A DNA stretch of 64,000 nucleotides from Pogonophryne albipinna (Eukaryota; Chordata; Actinopteri; Perciformes; Artedidraconidae), in contig CM053246.1 of NCBI GenBank assembly GCA_028583405.1, forward strand, positions 9,927,600 to 9,991,599. Direction: 5' to 3'. A program made the position numbers and the translations under genes. This document shows positions 31,201-42,799 of this stretch, one piece after another. Below the pieces are notes generated by a model that did no database searches, was not told where the DNA came from, and saw only the letters and a list, made by a program, of their open reading frames with translations. The first letter of the stretch is position 1, and the number at the start of each line of letters is the position of its first letter.

Positions 31201-34187
31201 GACTGTGAAGGAGGAGATGAAGTGCAAAGCAGTGCAACAACAGTGGCATGATGGGGGCTGCAGATGTAGCTGGGCAGAGGGCTGCCTCAAAGAGTAACAG
31301 CTGATGGACAAAGGGGGAGGAGTCAGAATCAGAGGAGTTGGTCAAGCAGAATGTGAGGTGGCCAGGGATCACGGCTTGAGATAAACCAGAGGAGAGGGGA
31401 AGGGAATCAACGGGAATGAGTGAGTTTACACATAAACACACTTATAAGCGCACATTTAAAGAACTTGAATTGACTTGATAAATAAGTGAAGATAAAAAGT
31501 TGTATTAACCATGAATTAATCAATTGGTAAATTAAAAATAGCAGTAAAGAGGAAACTATTAAAGTAAAATGAGAATCATCCTAAAACACACTGAGGGATA
31601 AAGGGGGATACATGACATTATATAACCATATTCTTCAATCTTTTCATCATGTTAACAAATCATTCTTCAAGAGATTTTGATTCACTTGTGAATAAAGTAG
31701 TGATCTTAGTTGTTACAATGTTGAACACCATTAAAGGGATAGTTTTAGGAACCGCTCTATAAGACAAACCTTTATTTGAATGGATAAGGTTAAAGGGAGA
31801 GCTAGTGCCAAGCCAAATATAGTATTCCAATCTATAAATTATTGATTTCACCATTGTGCCATGGTTATTACCATAGGAGTGCTTTAAGATGGAAATATGA
31901 AATGACTTCTGTTTTTAAATCCTTGATAAAGGAGGGAGTAATTGTTGCATGTTCGGACACCCAAGGTTCCACACACTGCTAAAGAATTTAACATTGTTTT
32001 TAAGTAGACCAGAATTGAAGATAAATGGGTATAATGAGCTATGAAATGCAGAGTTACACAGATCCAAGTAATGTTTTGACACAAGATAATAGTTAAGTGC
32101 ACAAGTTTCTGAAATAGATCTATTAGACATTTTAATACTAATTAGGTGTAAATGAATTGCAGTAGTAGTACTATAAGGAAGTGACATTTTTTGGCTAACA
32201 CTTTTCAGGGAATGTGGGGAACAGCTGTTCCGATGAAAAGTTAGAGATATCTGGAAAATTATAGTTGTAATCGTGAATTAATTAATGATGGCGCTCCATA
32301 TATGACAGATTTTTGTAGACAAAGGATACTGGCCTATGCTGAAATATCGAAGTCTCTGCAGAGCACACACATGGCCAAAAAGACTGAGACCAACTGACCT
32401 TTGACCCTGACCGACAGTGTAACTTGAGAAGGCACTGTCAATGACTGACTCTGGGGTGACTCTGACCAGACCAAGACTTTACAACCTGACAGACGGTGTG
32501 AGTGTGAGTGTATGTCTGCATGTGATCAGTGTAACTGCATGATTCTAAAACAATAACTAACCAAGCATGTTTTTGGACTAACATATTATTACCCGTTTCT
32601 AATCTACTTGATGATATTTTACTCCCACAGGAGGTGGCAGTTTGCAGAATGTGAAACTCAAACTAAAACATGAAGATTCTGTTTCTTTTAGGACTGAAGG
32701 ATGGAGAGAAACACTTCATTTCACTGAAGTGTTTACTGTGGAAATGATGGATGTACATTTGGGAAAATGTTTGGTATTTTCTTATAATCCATGGTTACAC
32801 ATGAGGTTCATGTGTAAAAAGGGGGAGTGTAAACTTCACAATGTACATTTTTCATTTAGGGACTGAAAGGAACCTGCTGCCCCAACTCGGATGTTCAATC
32901 TGACCATTGATTGACAGTTTTAGAATGGACCTGCTCCATATCTGGGGATAAGATACTGTTTGATTAATGTTGACATGTTTCTAATATTGATTGAGTTATA
33001 ACAGGTAACACAGATGCAGAATCAGTGGCCAAGGGGCTACTGTGAGTGATTTAAGTCCAGAATGGACTACTGAAGAAGTTGACCGCTTGATAATATCTAA
33101 GCACTGACAGGTAAAGGCAGTATCACCAGGAAATCATTCATTTTATCAGTATCATGATTTTGGTTGTTTTTGAATCCATAACATTAGCAGTTCATATTAT
33201 ATTTAGATTTTAAATAGGATCTCAGGGATTTCATTTAAAAATAAACACAGATGCTTGTCAGAAATTCAGAGCTATTGAAATATGTTATTTAGTTCACCTA
33301 GAGATGTTGGGGTTTTATTTTGGGGGCACGGGCCAAGTATTAAGATTCTGAAGCTGCACTGGCAGATAGGAGGGCTACAATTAATTTAGAAAACCTGTTC
33401 ACAGACGTCTGTTGTTTTAAGACACCCCACCAACAGGCTCCAAGCGGCCTACGCAGTGGTGGGTCAAACAGCGGAGGGCCCCGGAGCCCTGAGCGTAGGC
33501 TTGAGGGATTTGTATCAGATTTCTCCACACAGGTTGGTGATGCCAAAAAGGGACCCAGGAGGCTGACACAGCGGAGTTCGTCTGGCTGAAGGTCATCAGG
33601 ACAAAGTGGCTCAACCCCAGGCTCTCCGGCCCCGACCGAGTGACCCAGCGGATCTTTCATGCTGTCCGCGTGGGAGGAAAGGGGGACAGCTCGTACCACC
33701 GGAGCCAGTGTGCGGCGGGGAAACCACCTGCTAGGACCGTGGACGACATCAGGACGGACGTGGCCCTCGCAGAGGAGGTCGACTCGGAAGCAGCCATCAG
33801 TGGACTGGACGACAACGACCTCGAGGACATCCTTACAGCAGACGACTAGGAAGCGGCTGTCAGCGGGCTGGGGAACTTGTCGAGGCAGCAGAGGAGTCTA
33901 CTTCTCTCTGATCAGTTCCACCAGTGAAGGGAAAGCCGCATCTCCCCCTCCCTATCAGAGGGGGGGGGCTGATGATTCACCACACAAGGAGACTGCTTTC
34001 TAGCTCTCAGGTTGCCCTCTCATGGTTCCTTCACTGCCATGGAAAGTGGTGTTCTGTTCCCAAAGATTTCAAGTACTTTGGGTCTCAGTTTATGATAGAT
34101 TTATACAATATTGGGGGACAGACACAGTGGAAAGGAATGACAGTAGTTATGTTTCAAGTGCCTTGTGTAAGTTGGTCTCTTTATAGA
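28233..34187. other. Interior of the LTR element, non-coding as far as can be seen
   Basis: No retroviral motif was found in any frame. A short GAGAGAGACA run lies near 29814-29850. An open stretch at about 33640-33850 is acidic (VDDIRTDVALAEEVDSE), but I do not recognise it. Confidence 0.45.
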
Positions 34188-34207
34188 GAGACCAAAAGGG
34201 GGATTAT
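34188..34207 (+). promoter_or_regulatory. Polypurine tract of the LTR element
   Basis: The purine-rich run AGACCAAAAGGGGGATTA precedes the 3' LTR, where plus-strand DNA synthesis would be primed. Confidence 0.55.
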
Positions 34208-34761
34208 TGAAGATTATTATCATCTGATATTTGGGAAGTGTGTTACATTTGAAATGGCAGAAAGTCTTGTTGCAACTTCCAGATATTAAAAGAGGCCCCT
34301 TGAGTTTCTCTGGAAATTATCAATAGTAGCAGTTAAGTGAATACTGTTTAAACAGTACCTGTGTTTGTGTTTTGTATTGATTTCTCTGTTTTATCCTTTC
34401 ATTAATGTGATGACTAAAACTTTCTCAAACAATCTGGGGTGCTTGGAGTAAACAGGTTTTATTGCTCTGTGGTGGAGGTGTAGGTAAGCAGGACAGTGGG
34501 TTAGGGGGAAGAGAGTACCTTCTGCTTAAGATCTCCAGTATGTCATGTTTCAGGGAAGTCTACATATCTTGAATAGTATATGTGTGTGTTTAATTACTTT
34601 GTATTCATAATAAGCAGTCTGTGTAACCAGAAGCTGGAAATATGAGAGTATTAATATGTATTATCTTTGTGAACAAGGGGATATTATTTGGACACAGCTC
34701 AGGCCTCTGGAATGTGCAGGAAAGTGTGTGTGTGAAAGTCTATGCAGGAAAGTGAGATAAC
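34208..34761 (+). repeat. 3' LTR, truncated
   Basis: Matches the first 554 bases of the 5' LTR and then breaks into DIRS sequence. The remaining 400 or so bases of the LTR, including its 3' end, are missing. Confidence 0.72.
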
Positions 34762-34798
34762 TAGGGGTGTTGAGCGTGAACGCACCTTAAATGTCCGG

Positions 34799-35996
34799 CA
34801 GGGTGGGATTTTCACGGCGGCCATGACGGCCATGGCCGTCGTAGCCCCTAGGTCTGGCCATTATGCCCCACAAATAATTGTACGTCCTACGGCCACCATG
34901 GCCTTTGGGCCCCTCACACTGTTAAAAGTTGCTTTCAAAGCGTCAGAACAGTGGTTTCTGAACTGCATTATGCTGCGTTCACAACGGACGCGATGCGAAT
35001 ACTAGCATTGCTCCAACCGCTGGAGTTTCACCGCGGCTGTCAGCTGTGTTTACTCCTGTCATTCAAACAGGACACGCTAGAGAGGGGGCGGGGCTTATAT
35101 CCATGTAAATACTGTGGTGGAAACCAACTACGCAAAAATTAACCTATTTTATCGTGATTTCATCGTAATACACGTTTCAAAATGATGCCGAAGTAACTAA
35201 ATACTGATAACGATTAGTAAAAACAAAACGGCATGGGAAAAACCTTTTAAAATGCGTGTTTTGTGAATGGAGATTGGATCAATCAGGCTAAACTAACGTT
35301 GTAGCTGCTCCGTCCAAACTCACAACAACGTCCTAAAGACAGAATTAAATGATGCAGTGACTGTATTCGTCATGACACAGAGAGTCTGTGGTTTGTACAT
35401 CTTTAACTTTTGTCCAGTTTCTGAACAGATATAAGGAGCTGTGAGGAGTTGATTAAAGACACACACGCACGCACACACACGCATGCACACACACACACAC
35501 GCACACACTTTTGCATTTCAAAGTATTGCTTGTTCATACAGTTGGATGTTGGAGCTTCACTGTGCACTGCTGAATGATGTATGTGCAGAGTTTGACCCTT
35601 GAAGGCTGTTTCTTCTGCTCTGAAATGGAATATATTTGTTACATATTAATAGAATTTTAGATTTTTAGATTTCATTTCGGGTTTTTGAATGGGAGTAGTA
35701 GTAGATGGAAAACATACCAAACACTAATTATTCAAAGTAAAGTATTTCATTGTATATACGGTAATACTAAGGAGGCATAGGCCTATATGATGATACGATT
35801 ATTGATATTAAAAAAGTGATTTGTTTTTTGTCATTAGAAAGTGAAGTTATTTATTTGTAAGCTCCAAATCCTAATTTTTCCCTCAATGGCCTTTGTGCCC
35901 TGGCATGTGGCCTTTCCGCGCTGAAAAAATGTTTGACACCAAAGGCCAAATGGCCTTGCCCCTAAAATGACGAAAATCCAAGCCCGATGTCCGGTT
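34799..35996. mobile_element. Non-autonomous hAT inserted in DIRS sequence
   Basis: The duplication ATGTCCGG lies on both sides (34791-34798 and 35997-36004), and the DIRS text GAGCGTGAACGC ... TTTACGAGCC continues across it. The ends CAGGGTGGGATTTTC and CGGGCTTGGATTTTC are imperfect inverted repeats. GGCCATGG-like words recur near both ends. No transposase ORF is present. Confidence 0.75.
35455..35506. repeat. CA/CG-rich microsatellite
   Basis: Run of ACACACGCAC-type dinucleotides inside the hAT at 34799-35996. Confidence 0.8.
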
Positions 35997-36004
35997 TACG
36001 AGCC

Positions 36005-37330
36005 TTCTCCTAAACGCGACATAAGGAGAGCCTGTGTGAAATGCAACGTCTGGAGGGCTCTGGCGTGGCTCGTCACCATGACAACCACAGCACATCCAGA
36101 GCAGGTTCGCGCCTTGAGTGACGGCGCGTGGGTTAGATGGACAGAGGGAAGTTAATATGCAGCAAGGCTCCCCGGTTAAGCCAGCTGCCAATAGCCTATT
36201 GGTTACTTGGCAGCATGGCTCGCTGCCTAAGCCGACTGTTTTTTTTTAACTTATCGGTTAATAAAACAGCTGGGCTTGCTATTCAAATCCGTCTACCGTA
36301 AACTTTTTGGGTTTAGGCAGCATGGCTTTTTCCTCTGTCTCAGACACCTCCTACCCACGGTCATAATAAGCCCAAGGAGGGCCATTATTACGCCTCGTGT
36401 GGACAGCACTGCACACACCTCCGCTCATCCCTTAGTGGTGTTGAGCGTGAACGCGCAGTTTACGAGTATTCTCCTAAACGAAGACATATTGAGAGCCTGT
36501 GTGAAATGCAGCGTGTGGAGGGCTCTGGCATGGTTTGTCACCAACCACAGCAGATCCAGAGAATGTACACCCGGCGCTATCAGAGTACTGTATGGTACTC
36601 AGGGTGGTGGCGAGTGTGTCTGATGGACAGATGGATGAGCAGGCGGATGGGCATAGGGTAGTCTCTGCAATTCGCCTCTCCGCAGTTCTACGGGATACAG
36701 GAAGTCCTGTCATCCCAGGAACAGTGTCACGTGCTCCGTGCAGAGCGGCAGGAACTCTGGTTAAAGAAAGCCTTTTCCCGGGGTTCCTCAAAGGGAAGAA
36801 CATCAGGGGTTTTTACTCCCGCTATTTTCTGGTCCCGAAGGAGACGGGGCGGGGGGAATGAGACCCATCCTCGATCTGTCAGTGTCCAACAAGGGAATGG
36901 CCTTTTCCCATGCTGACGATCAAACAGGTGCTGGAGTGTGTTCACCAGTGAGGTGCACATCCATAGTCCTGAAGGATGCTTACCTCCACGTAACCATCAT
37001 CCCGAAACACAGCAAATTCCTGCGTTTCTCATTCCTGGCTCCACACACTTTTTTCAAAGTGGGTGGAGACGGTTGGAGCAGCTACTCAGAATGGGGATGA
37101 GGGTTATTTTGCCTGGACGACCGGCTGTGGCTGGCTCGCTTCAGGGAGGAAGCGGTTTTTCAGACGATACAGCTCGTATCTCATCTGTCAAGCCTGGGTT
37201 TCATTATCAACTGGAAGAAGAGCTGTCCTCTTCCCTCCCAGACATTTAACTGGGAGTGGAATTGAACTCAGCCCGCATGAGAGCGCGACTCTCACAGCAG
37301 AGAATGGAGAAAGTGACAGCTCTCCTCCGG
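36005..37330 (+). pseudogene. DIRS reverse transcriptase remnant
   Basis: Fragments in different frames match DIRS reverse transcriptase. GFYSRYFLVPKE and MRPILDLSVSNKGMAF lie near 36810-36900. VLKDAYLHVTIIPKHSKF LRF follows near 36970-37030, then CLDDRLWLARF in place of the YLDD-type catalytic box near 37110, then GFIINWKKS and a MRARLSQQRMEKV-like end. This enzyme would copy the RNA into DNA. Frameshifts and stops separate the pieces, and the stretch between the fingers and the catalytic box is shortened, so it is inactive. Confidence 0.6.
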
Positions 37331-37339
37331 TGCAGCTGT

Positions 37340-37860
37340 TAACCTGTCGGTTAGCAGGCAGCACGGTTTTTCCTCTGTCCCAGATGTGCCTACTACACAC
37401 GGTCGTAATGAGCCCAGGGCTGTTATTACGCACTGTGTGAATAGCACTGCACACACCTCCGCTCATTCCTCAGCAGGTTTGAGCGTGAACGCGCCTCAAT
37501 GTCCAGTTTACGAGCCTTCTCCTAAACAGAGACAGGATGAGAGCCGGTGTGAGATGCAGTGTGTGGAGGCCCCCTCGCAGCCTTTTCGGACCGGGCCCCT
37601 CTTGGGTTGCTTCACGGGCAACGGCGACGAGGGCTCTGACGTGGCTCGTCACCATGACAACCACAGCACATCCAGAGCAGGTCGCGCGCTCTCAGAGTAT
37701 TACTCAGAGTGGCGACACGCGTGTTCGATGGACAGATGGATAATAATAAGCAGCAAGGCTCACCAGTTAAGCCGGCTGCTCCTGACCTGCCGGTTATAGG
37801 CATCATGGCTCGCTGCATAAACCGGCTGTCTTTAAAAACCTATTGGTTTTTAAGCAGCTC
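37340..37860 (+). repeat. Repeated DIRS internal segment
   Basis: The words GTTTACGAGCCTTCTCCTAA and CACTGCACACACCTCCGCTC found at 15416-15480, 36000-36010 and 36412-36475 recur here. They indicate internal duplication of the same DIRS coding region between the reverse transcriptase and RNase H remnants. Confidence 0.55.
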
Positions 37861-38089
37861 GGACAGCTCTCCTCCGGCGCGTCACACCCCGCGGGGCGGT
37901 GACAGCCCTCTCCGTGATGCAGCTGTTATGCATGATATCAGCTGGTCACGTGGTGATTCCCCTGGGTCTCCTTCACAGTGAGGAGACTCCAGAGGTGGTT
38001 TATTTGCCTGCGTATCGACCCCGTGCGTCAGAGGAGACGCATGGTGTACATTCCTCCTTCCGTGGGTTTGGATTGAACCCACTGGAAAA

Positions 38090-38400
38090 ATCTCCACGTC
38101 AGTGGGGGTGCCCCTGAGCAGAGTGACATCACACACCACAGTGTTCACAGACGCATCTCTCGCAGGCTGAGGAACGTGCATGTCGCAGGCAGTGGGGCAA
38201 CAGTGGCCGGGTCACATGTCTCTCCATATAAACGTGCTGGAATTACTATATGGAAAGTAATCCAGCACTTCGCCCTGTTGCTGTACAATCAACATGTGTT
38301 GATTCGAACAGACAACAAAGCAGCGGCGGCCTACATAAATCGCCAGGGAGGTGTTCGATCAGCGCAGCTGCTGAACACACATCCTACACAGCCAAATGGA
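38090..38400 (+). pseudogene. DIRS RNase H remnant
   Basis: Broken frames give TVFTDASLAG, then LLLYNQHVLIRTDNKAAAAYINRQGG, quoted here in its two halves LLLYNQHVLIRTDN and KAAAAYINRQGGVRS. The first acidic residue (TDAS) and the later RTDN are the expected active-site positions of DIRS RNase H. A frameshift and stops lie between the two halves. Confidence 0.6.
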
Positions 38401-38561
38401 CAATGTTCCGTTTGGTGTGTAGGGAAAATCCTGGACCCCGTTGGGCCCCCTGCCTCGTGCTGTCGTTCCTCCAGCTGTTGCTGGACAGGAATTGGCTTAT
38501 AGCACGGTCGAAACATATGCTGCTGCCATTTCATCTTGCCACGTAGATTGGTGTCAGCACG

Positions 38562-39090
38562 GTGTTTAGTCACCCTCTGACAAAACGTTTTCTACGGGGA
38601 GCACAGAGACTCAGACCTGTGTCACGCGCTTTGGCACCTCAATGGGTTTTGGCTTTAGTGTTACGCGCACTGAGAAAAGCTCCATTTGAACCTTTAGATC
38701 AGGTCCCCCTAAAGTTCTTGTCAGCCAAAGTAGCTCTGCTCTTGGCTCTGACATCAGCTAAAAGGGTGAGTGATTGGTCTGCTCTCTCGGTGGCTCCGTC
38801 ATGTCTCCGGATCCAAGGAGATGGCAGCTTAGCTGTTTTGCGCCCTAACCCGGTTTTTATGCCAAAGGTTATCACAAGCTTGTTTAGATCGAGAGTGATA
38901 ACTTTGGATGGCTTCTTTCCTCCTCCTCACCTCCTTTACGGCGTTGCACGGAGGAATGACAGTGAAAGACATTTGCACTGCTGCATCTTGGTCTTCCCCC
39001 TGTTCTTTTATTCGTTTGTATTTGAGGGATTTCTCCCATTCCTCTCTGACACATTCAGTACTGAATAGCCTGCCAGAATGAGTAATGTCG
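38562..39090 (+). pseudogene. DIRS tyrosine recombinase, internally deleted
   Basis: The frame reads ALAPQWVLALVLRALRKAPF, then KVALLLALTSAKRVSDWSAL and LRPNPVFMPKV, the typical first half of the DIRS integrase. After SRVITLDGFFPPPH the text jumps to the C-terminal words GMTVKDICTAASWSS in another frame, with the final RxYLRD tyrosine region. The middle part holding the Arg-His-x-x-Arg box is missing. The enzyme normally closes the circular DNA copy and inserts it; this one cannot be functional. Confidence 0.7.
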
Positions 39091-39387
39091 GGGTTTTTCA
39101 ATTGCATGCCCTCTCTCCTGCCTGTCGGCACTTAGAGAGCTGCCTTTTTTCCCCCTCTCTTGATCGTTTTTAACAAGTGAGACTCGATCTCTACTTTTTA
39201 TAAACGACAGGTAGCCCGAGTAAGCCTACCTTCATTCCCTGATGGAGAATATTCATTTTTTAATGCTATATTCCCTGGGAATGTGATGCTCACGTGGGTT
39301 ATTAACTGAGTAGGTGTGTTTTGTGCTTCTGGTAACGGACGGAACCAGTGGGGACGTAGACTACATCCTGCTTCGCCCTTAACCCAA

Positions 39388-39480
39388 TAGCGATAGCCTT
39401 AGAGGGCGAAGCCTTATACGATATAGAACTGGGGTTGCGTACTGTAACCCAGTTCTATGAGTATAGGCGCAGCCCTCTAA
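39388..39480. repeat. DIRS internal complementary region
   Basis: 39388-39426 is the complement of the element's left terminus (14434-14478), and 39427-39480 is the complement of its right terminus (39655-39713). This is the template region thought to let DIRS elements complete a circle. Confidence 0.7.
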
Positions 39481-39509
39481 GGTTCGGGCCCCACTGGCTC
39501 CGCGAATAG

Positions 39510-39713
39510 CTGAAGAAAAGCTGTTGGAGTGGATTGTAGGGCCTACTTCCTATTTACACGGAAGTGAGCCCGGAGGTGGGGCCCACGTCATAGGTGGGCG
39601 TGGAATAAGTCTGTCAGTGCTGCACACGTGCAGTGGGATTACCCAATAGCGATAACCTTAGGGCTGCGCCTATACTCATAGAAACTGGGTTACAGTACGT
39701 AACCCCAGTTCTT
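39510..39713. repeat. DIRS right inverted terminal repeat
   Basis: Reverse complement of 14461-14609 with a few substitutions and one small insertion (AACAGC near 39520). Confidence 0.75.
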
Positions 39714-40669
39714 TATGTATATTTTTGTGGGAATGGAAAGATAAATGAAAGAAGGCGGATATATCCATTTAACATGTTTATTGTAACATTTTTCTGTGTG
39801 TCAAAATGAAAGAGAGCATCTATCAATCATCAAACCGTGGGGTCTTAATTCATTACGTGTTGATTTCTATCAACGGGGGAGTACTTCAGGAAAGTCGACG
39901 GGGGGGGGGGCTAGTGGAGTACTTCGTGACCACAGAGTGTGAACGTTGTGATCAGCTGTTTTAGCGCAGTTCTCCAGTGAAGGGGGGGAGTCTCCCTCCG
40001 CAGCCGGTTGGCGTAGTTTTGGCACAATTCCGTTGTACAGACCGACGTTAACAGCAGCCCTATCTGTGCACACGGAGACCGACTCTGTCGTCCGGTGATC
40101 TAACCGCCTTCTGGAAAAGCTTCACAAGTACGTCGGTACGCAAATGCGCTTTGTGACACAAGTGACGGTACGCATTTCAGATTACGCACATAACCTGCGT
40201 ACCAGTTATGTGCACCCCTGTACTACAGCAAAAGTATTCTCCGTCGGGACTTCCTGCAACAACACCACGCCGTTATCGTGATTCTGATTGGCCAGAAGAC
40301 ATTCTCAAAGATGTTCTATTGAGAAGACAATCACTACGTGACAAAAGTTTTCAAAACCGTTTCTGGTCTTCGGTATTTCCAGACAAGTGGCTACTGAAAT
40401 CAATCTTACTAACTGCTGTCTGTGCAATTCTCGGCGCGTGTTGGCGGACTTTATTTTGCTTACTTTAACATCATTTTTCATGGTGGGGCTAAGCCATTTC
40501 TTGGTATGGGTGTAGCCTACCCCAGCCATACCCTGGCGCTGCCACTGGTGGGATGTATGGGGCGGGCCATTCTGCACATGCGTTAAATGCGTTAAATATT
40601 TTAATGCAATTCATTCAAAAAATTAATTACCGCCGTTAACGCGATAATTTTGACAGCATTAGTTTTTAT

Positions 40670-40765
40670 GAACCACACAGCTTCCGGACTTCCAAGACCC
40701 GACTGGACAAAAAGATGTGATGCAGGCACGAAACATACTACCAATAGAAATACATTGCTTTTAAA
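40670..40765. mobile_element. Right part of the split MITE
   Basis: Continues the MITE interrupted at 14330 and ends with the inverted counterpart of its left terminus (ACATACTACCAATAG). Confidence 0.6.
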
Positions 40766-42799
40766 ATCGTTCTGTGTGACACGAAAAAAATTCGGAAATC
40801 GTGTTGTTGAACACGAATCAATAGATTAAATTAATTTCGTGACTATAACACGAAATGCCGTGAGACTGGGTTGTGACTTGATAGTGTCCTGCTGTTGATT
40901 TGTATCCACTGAATCTTCATTTATGTGAATTACTGTATTATCAATAAACACAATGTGCCTGTTGCCTCTTGATAATGATGTTTAAACCTTTAATGAATAT
41001 ATATGTTGAGATGGCTGTGTTTGAACAAAAAAAACATTATTTTTATTATAATAATTCTGACTTCACAAAAAAATGAATCAAAGTTTTAATTTCATGATGA
41101 GGGAGTAACGCGCGTAGTCATTTTTGCCGACGCATGTGTGATGATGTAAGGTATGTAGCACTGTGTATAGACATTCAATTAACAACATTAGGACTCCGCT
41201 CCCACACATAGCAGCCTTATGAAGATTCCACTTTTTCTGTAGAAACGTTAGCGAAAACAAATTACGTATGATGGTGCCAGAGTAGGGAGGGTCTTCCACA
41301 GGCCGGGCGAATGCTGATTGGAGGATCGTGTTGCCAAGAGACTTTTTTCAAAGTCTGCGCACCTACCAAAGAGAACCAAGTCTAAACCATGTGTAGCAGT
41401 GGCCGCAGAATAAATATATTAATTTAACAGTTTGGTTAAACCACTAAGTCCGACAACGCCACCCCGGGAATTTCACCCAGTGAAATGTGACAATTTTAAG
41501 TCACTAGGACACACAGGTTCGGTTACTCATGGAACAAGAGACGTGGTCCAATTATCAAAAATAGAACAGTTTATTTGTATACAATAGTAAAAATACAATT
41601 TATAAAAACAGTCACACAGGGCTATATCCAAAAGGGAGAACGAAGAAGGGGGGCTGAGGCTTACCAGTGGGGGAGAGGGTCAACGAATGAGTAGAGGGAT
41701 CCCACAAAAACAAACTTAAGTCACCCCGGTCACACGTGTTCCACACTCACACAATCACACGGAGAAAAGATCCAAAAAACCCGGGGGAAGCACAGCACAC
41801 GGAAAGGGGGAAGCCACCACCTCGGACACCACCACCTTCAGCTCTCAGTAACTAATACAGGAAAACAAGGGAAAACACAATAAGTGGGGGACAAAAACAC
41901 AGAATGACTCAAAATGAAATAAACCAAAATTAGCCGCAGCCATACGGACAATTATGCGGCATAAACAAAACTATGCAAAAAGCAAAGAAAAAAAACCTAA
42001 ACCAAAACCGTTATCATATAAACAAACAATGAATTGACCAAAGATATATCGACACTAATTGAGTATAAAATAAGCCGAAAGAAAACAACAAAAGAAAATA
42101 GGAATAAACTAAAATAAACTATTCATGAAAAAGAACAAAGTAAACAAAATAGTTTAAATTGGTGAAGGAAAGAATAACTAAACAGAAGGAGTTAGCCCAG
42201 CGGTCCAGTCACTAAAATCCCACTAGGGGAGCGGACCTATAGTACAGAGTAGGCCACGCTAAACCGGCCCAACCACAGTAGCCAAAAGCGAACAATTTAA
42301 GTAGCATCCAGCAGCACAGGATCGGTAGGGCAGATGATGATACTGCCGTAAGCAATGCCAAACCGGACCAGACACGATAGCCAGATGCAGACAATTAACT
42401 AGCACTTAGCAGCACACAGGATCAGCAGTGATGACCCTGCGTCAGAAACCTGTCTCTTTTCGGTGCAGCAAAAGAGCAGCGGTTCTTTAAAGCCTTAGCT
42501 TGGCCCAAGATTAACAATAAACACACAAGTATAATATTAATGTTCAGGAAAGGTGTGGTGAATGCATGGGCGTCACAGCCATTATATGAGGGTGGGACAA
42601 GTCCCCCCCACTTTTTGAAATTATTAGTTTAGACCCCCCCACTTTTACCATGTGGAAAGTCCGTGAATCGGACTATCCACTCGCAGCACTTTGTAGAGCG
42701 CTGTGTCAGAGCTTCACTATCAAATCCATTCCACTTGCTTATTGAGAGAATGCCCAAATCAATGAAACTCCGTACCATGTTTTCACTGCTATTTTGTAC
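40766..42799. other. AT-rich DNA, no recognised gene; weak THAP-like fragment at the end
   Basis: Nothing coding seen over most of it. An imperfect tandem duplication of about 110 bases occurs around 42225-42425. At 42663-42790 the + frame reads TIHSQHFVERCVRASLSNPF and MKLRTMFSLLF, which faintly resembles the end of a THAP zinc finger (SxHF ... P...F). That would suggest a P-element or THAP9 relic, but the match is weak. Confidence 0.3.

Larger units (their letters stand above)
25454..34761 (+). mobile_element. LTR retroelement with tRNA-Trp primer site, no visible coding genes
   Basis: The 5' LTR runs 25454-28211 and is interrupted by a piggyBac copy; without it the LTR is about 950 bases. 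The 3' LTR starts at 34208 and is cut off at 34761. The shared 550 bases differ at only a handful of positions. A primer-binding site and a polypurine tract are in the expected places. The 6-kb interior shows no gag, pol or env motif in any frame. It is either a non-autonomous element or a relic whose genes were lost. Confidence 0.7.
14434..39713 (+). mobile_element. DIRS-type tyrosine-recombinase retrotransposon, heavily interrupted
   Basis: The left end (14436-14609) returns as its reverse complement near the right end (39510-39713), giving inverted terminal repeats of about 150-170 bases. An internal complementary region at 39388-39480 has one half matching the left terminus and the other matching the right terminus, the arrangement used by DIRS elements to form a circle. 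Between them are gag-like, reverse transcriptase/RNase H and tyrosine recombinase remnants. About 19 kb of other DNA sits between 15842 and 34761, and a hAT lies at 34799-35996. Confidence 0.72.
14331..40661. mobile_element. hAT element ends enclosing a 26-kb nest of insertions
   Basis: The left end TAGGGCTGTCAAACG and right end TTTTGACAGCATTA form the terminal repeat of a common teleost hAT MITE family. The duplication GTTTTTAT flanks both (14323-14330 and 40662-40669). The uninterrupted related site is at 23771-23778. The hAT body itself appears to be 14331-14433 plus about 39714-40661; everything between was added later or rearranged in. Confidence 0.65.

Noticed and set aside
30950..31441. 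Minus-strand 163-codon frame rich in Leu and Ser
   Set aside because: No motif and located in the non-coding LTR-element interior; likely chance.
33340..34003. Overlapping open frames in the LTR-element interior
   Set aside because: I compared them with retroviral regulatory and envelope proteins as far as I know them and saw no convincing match.
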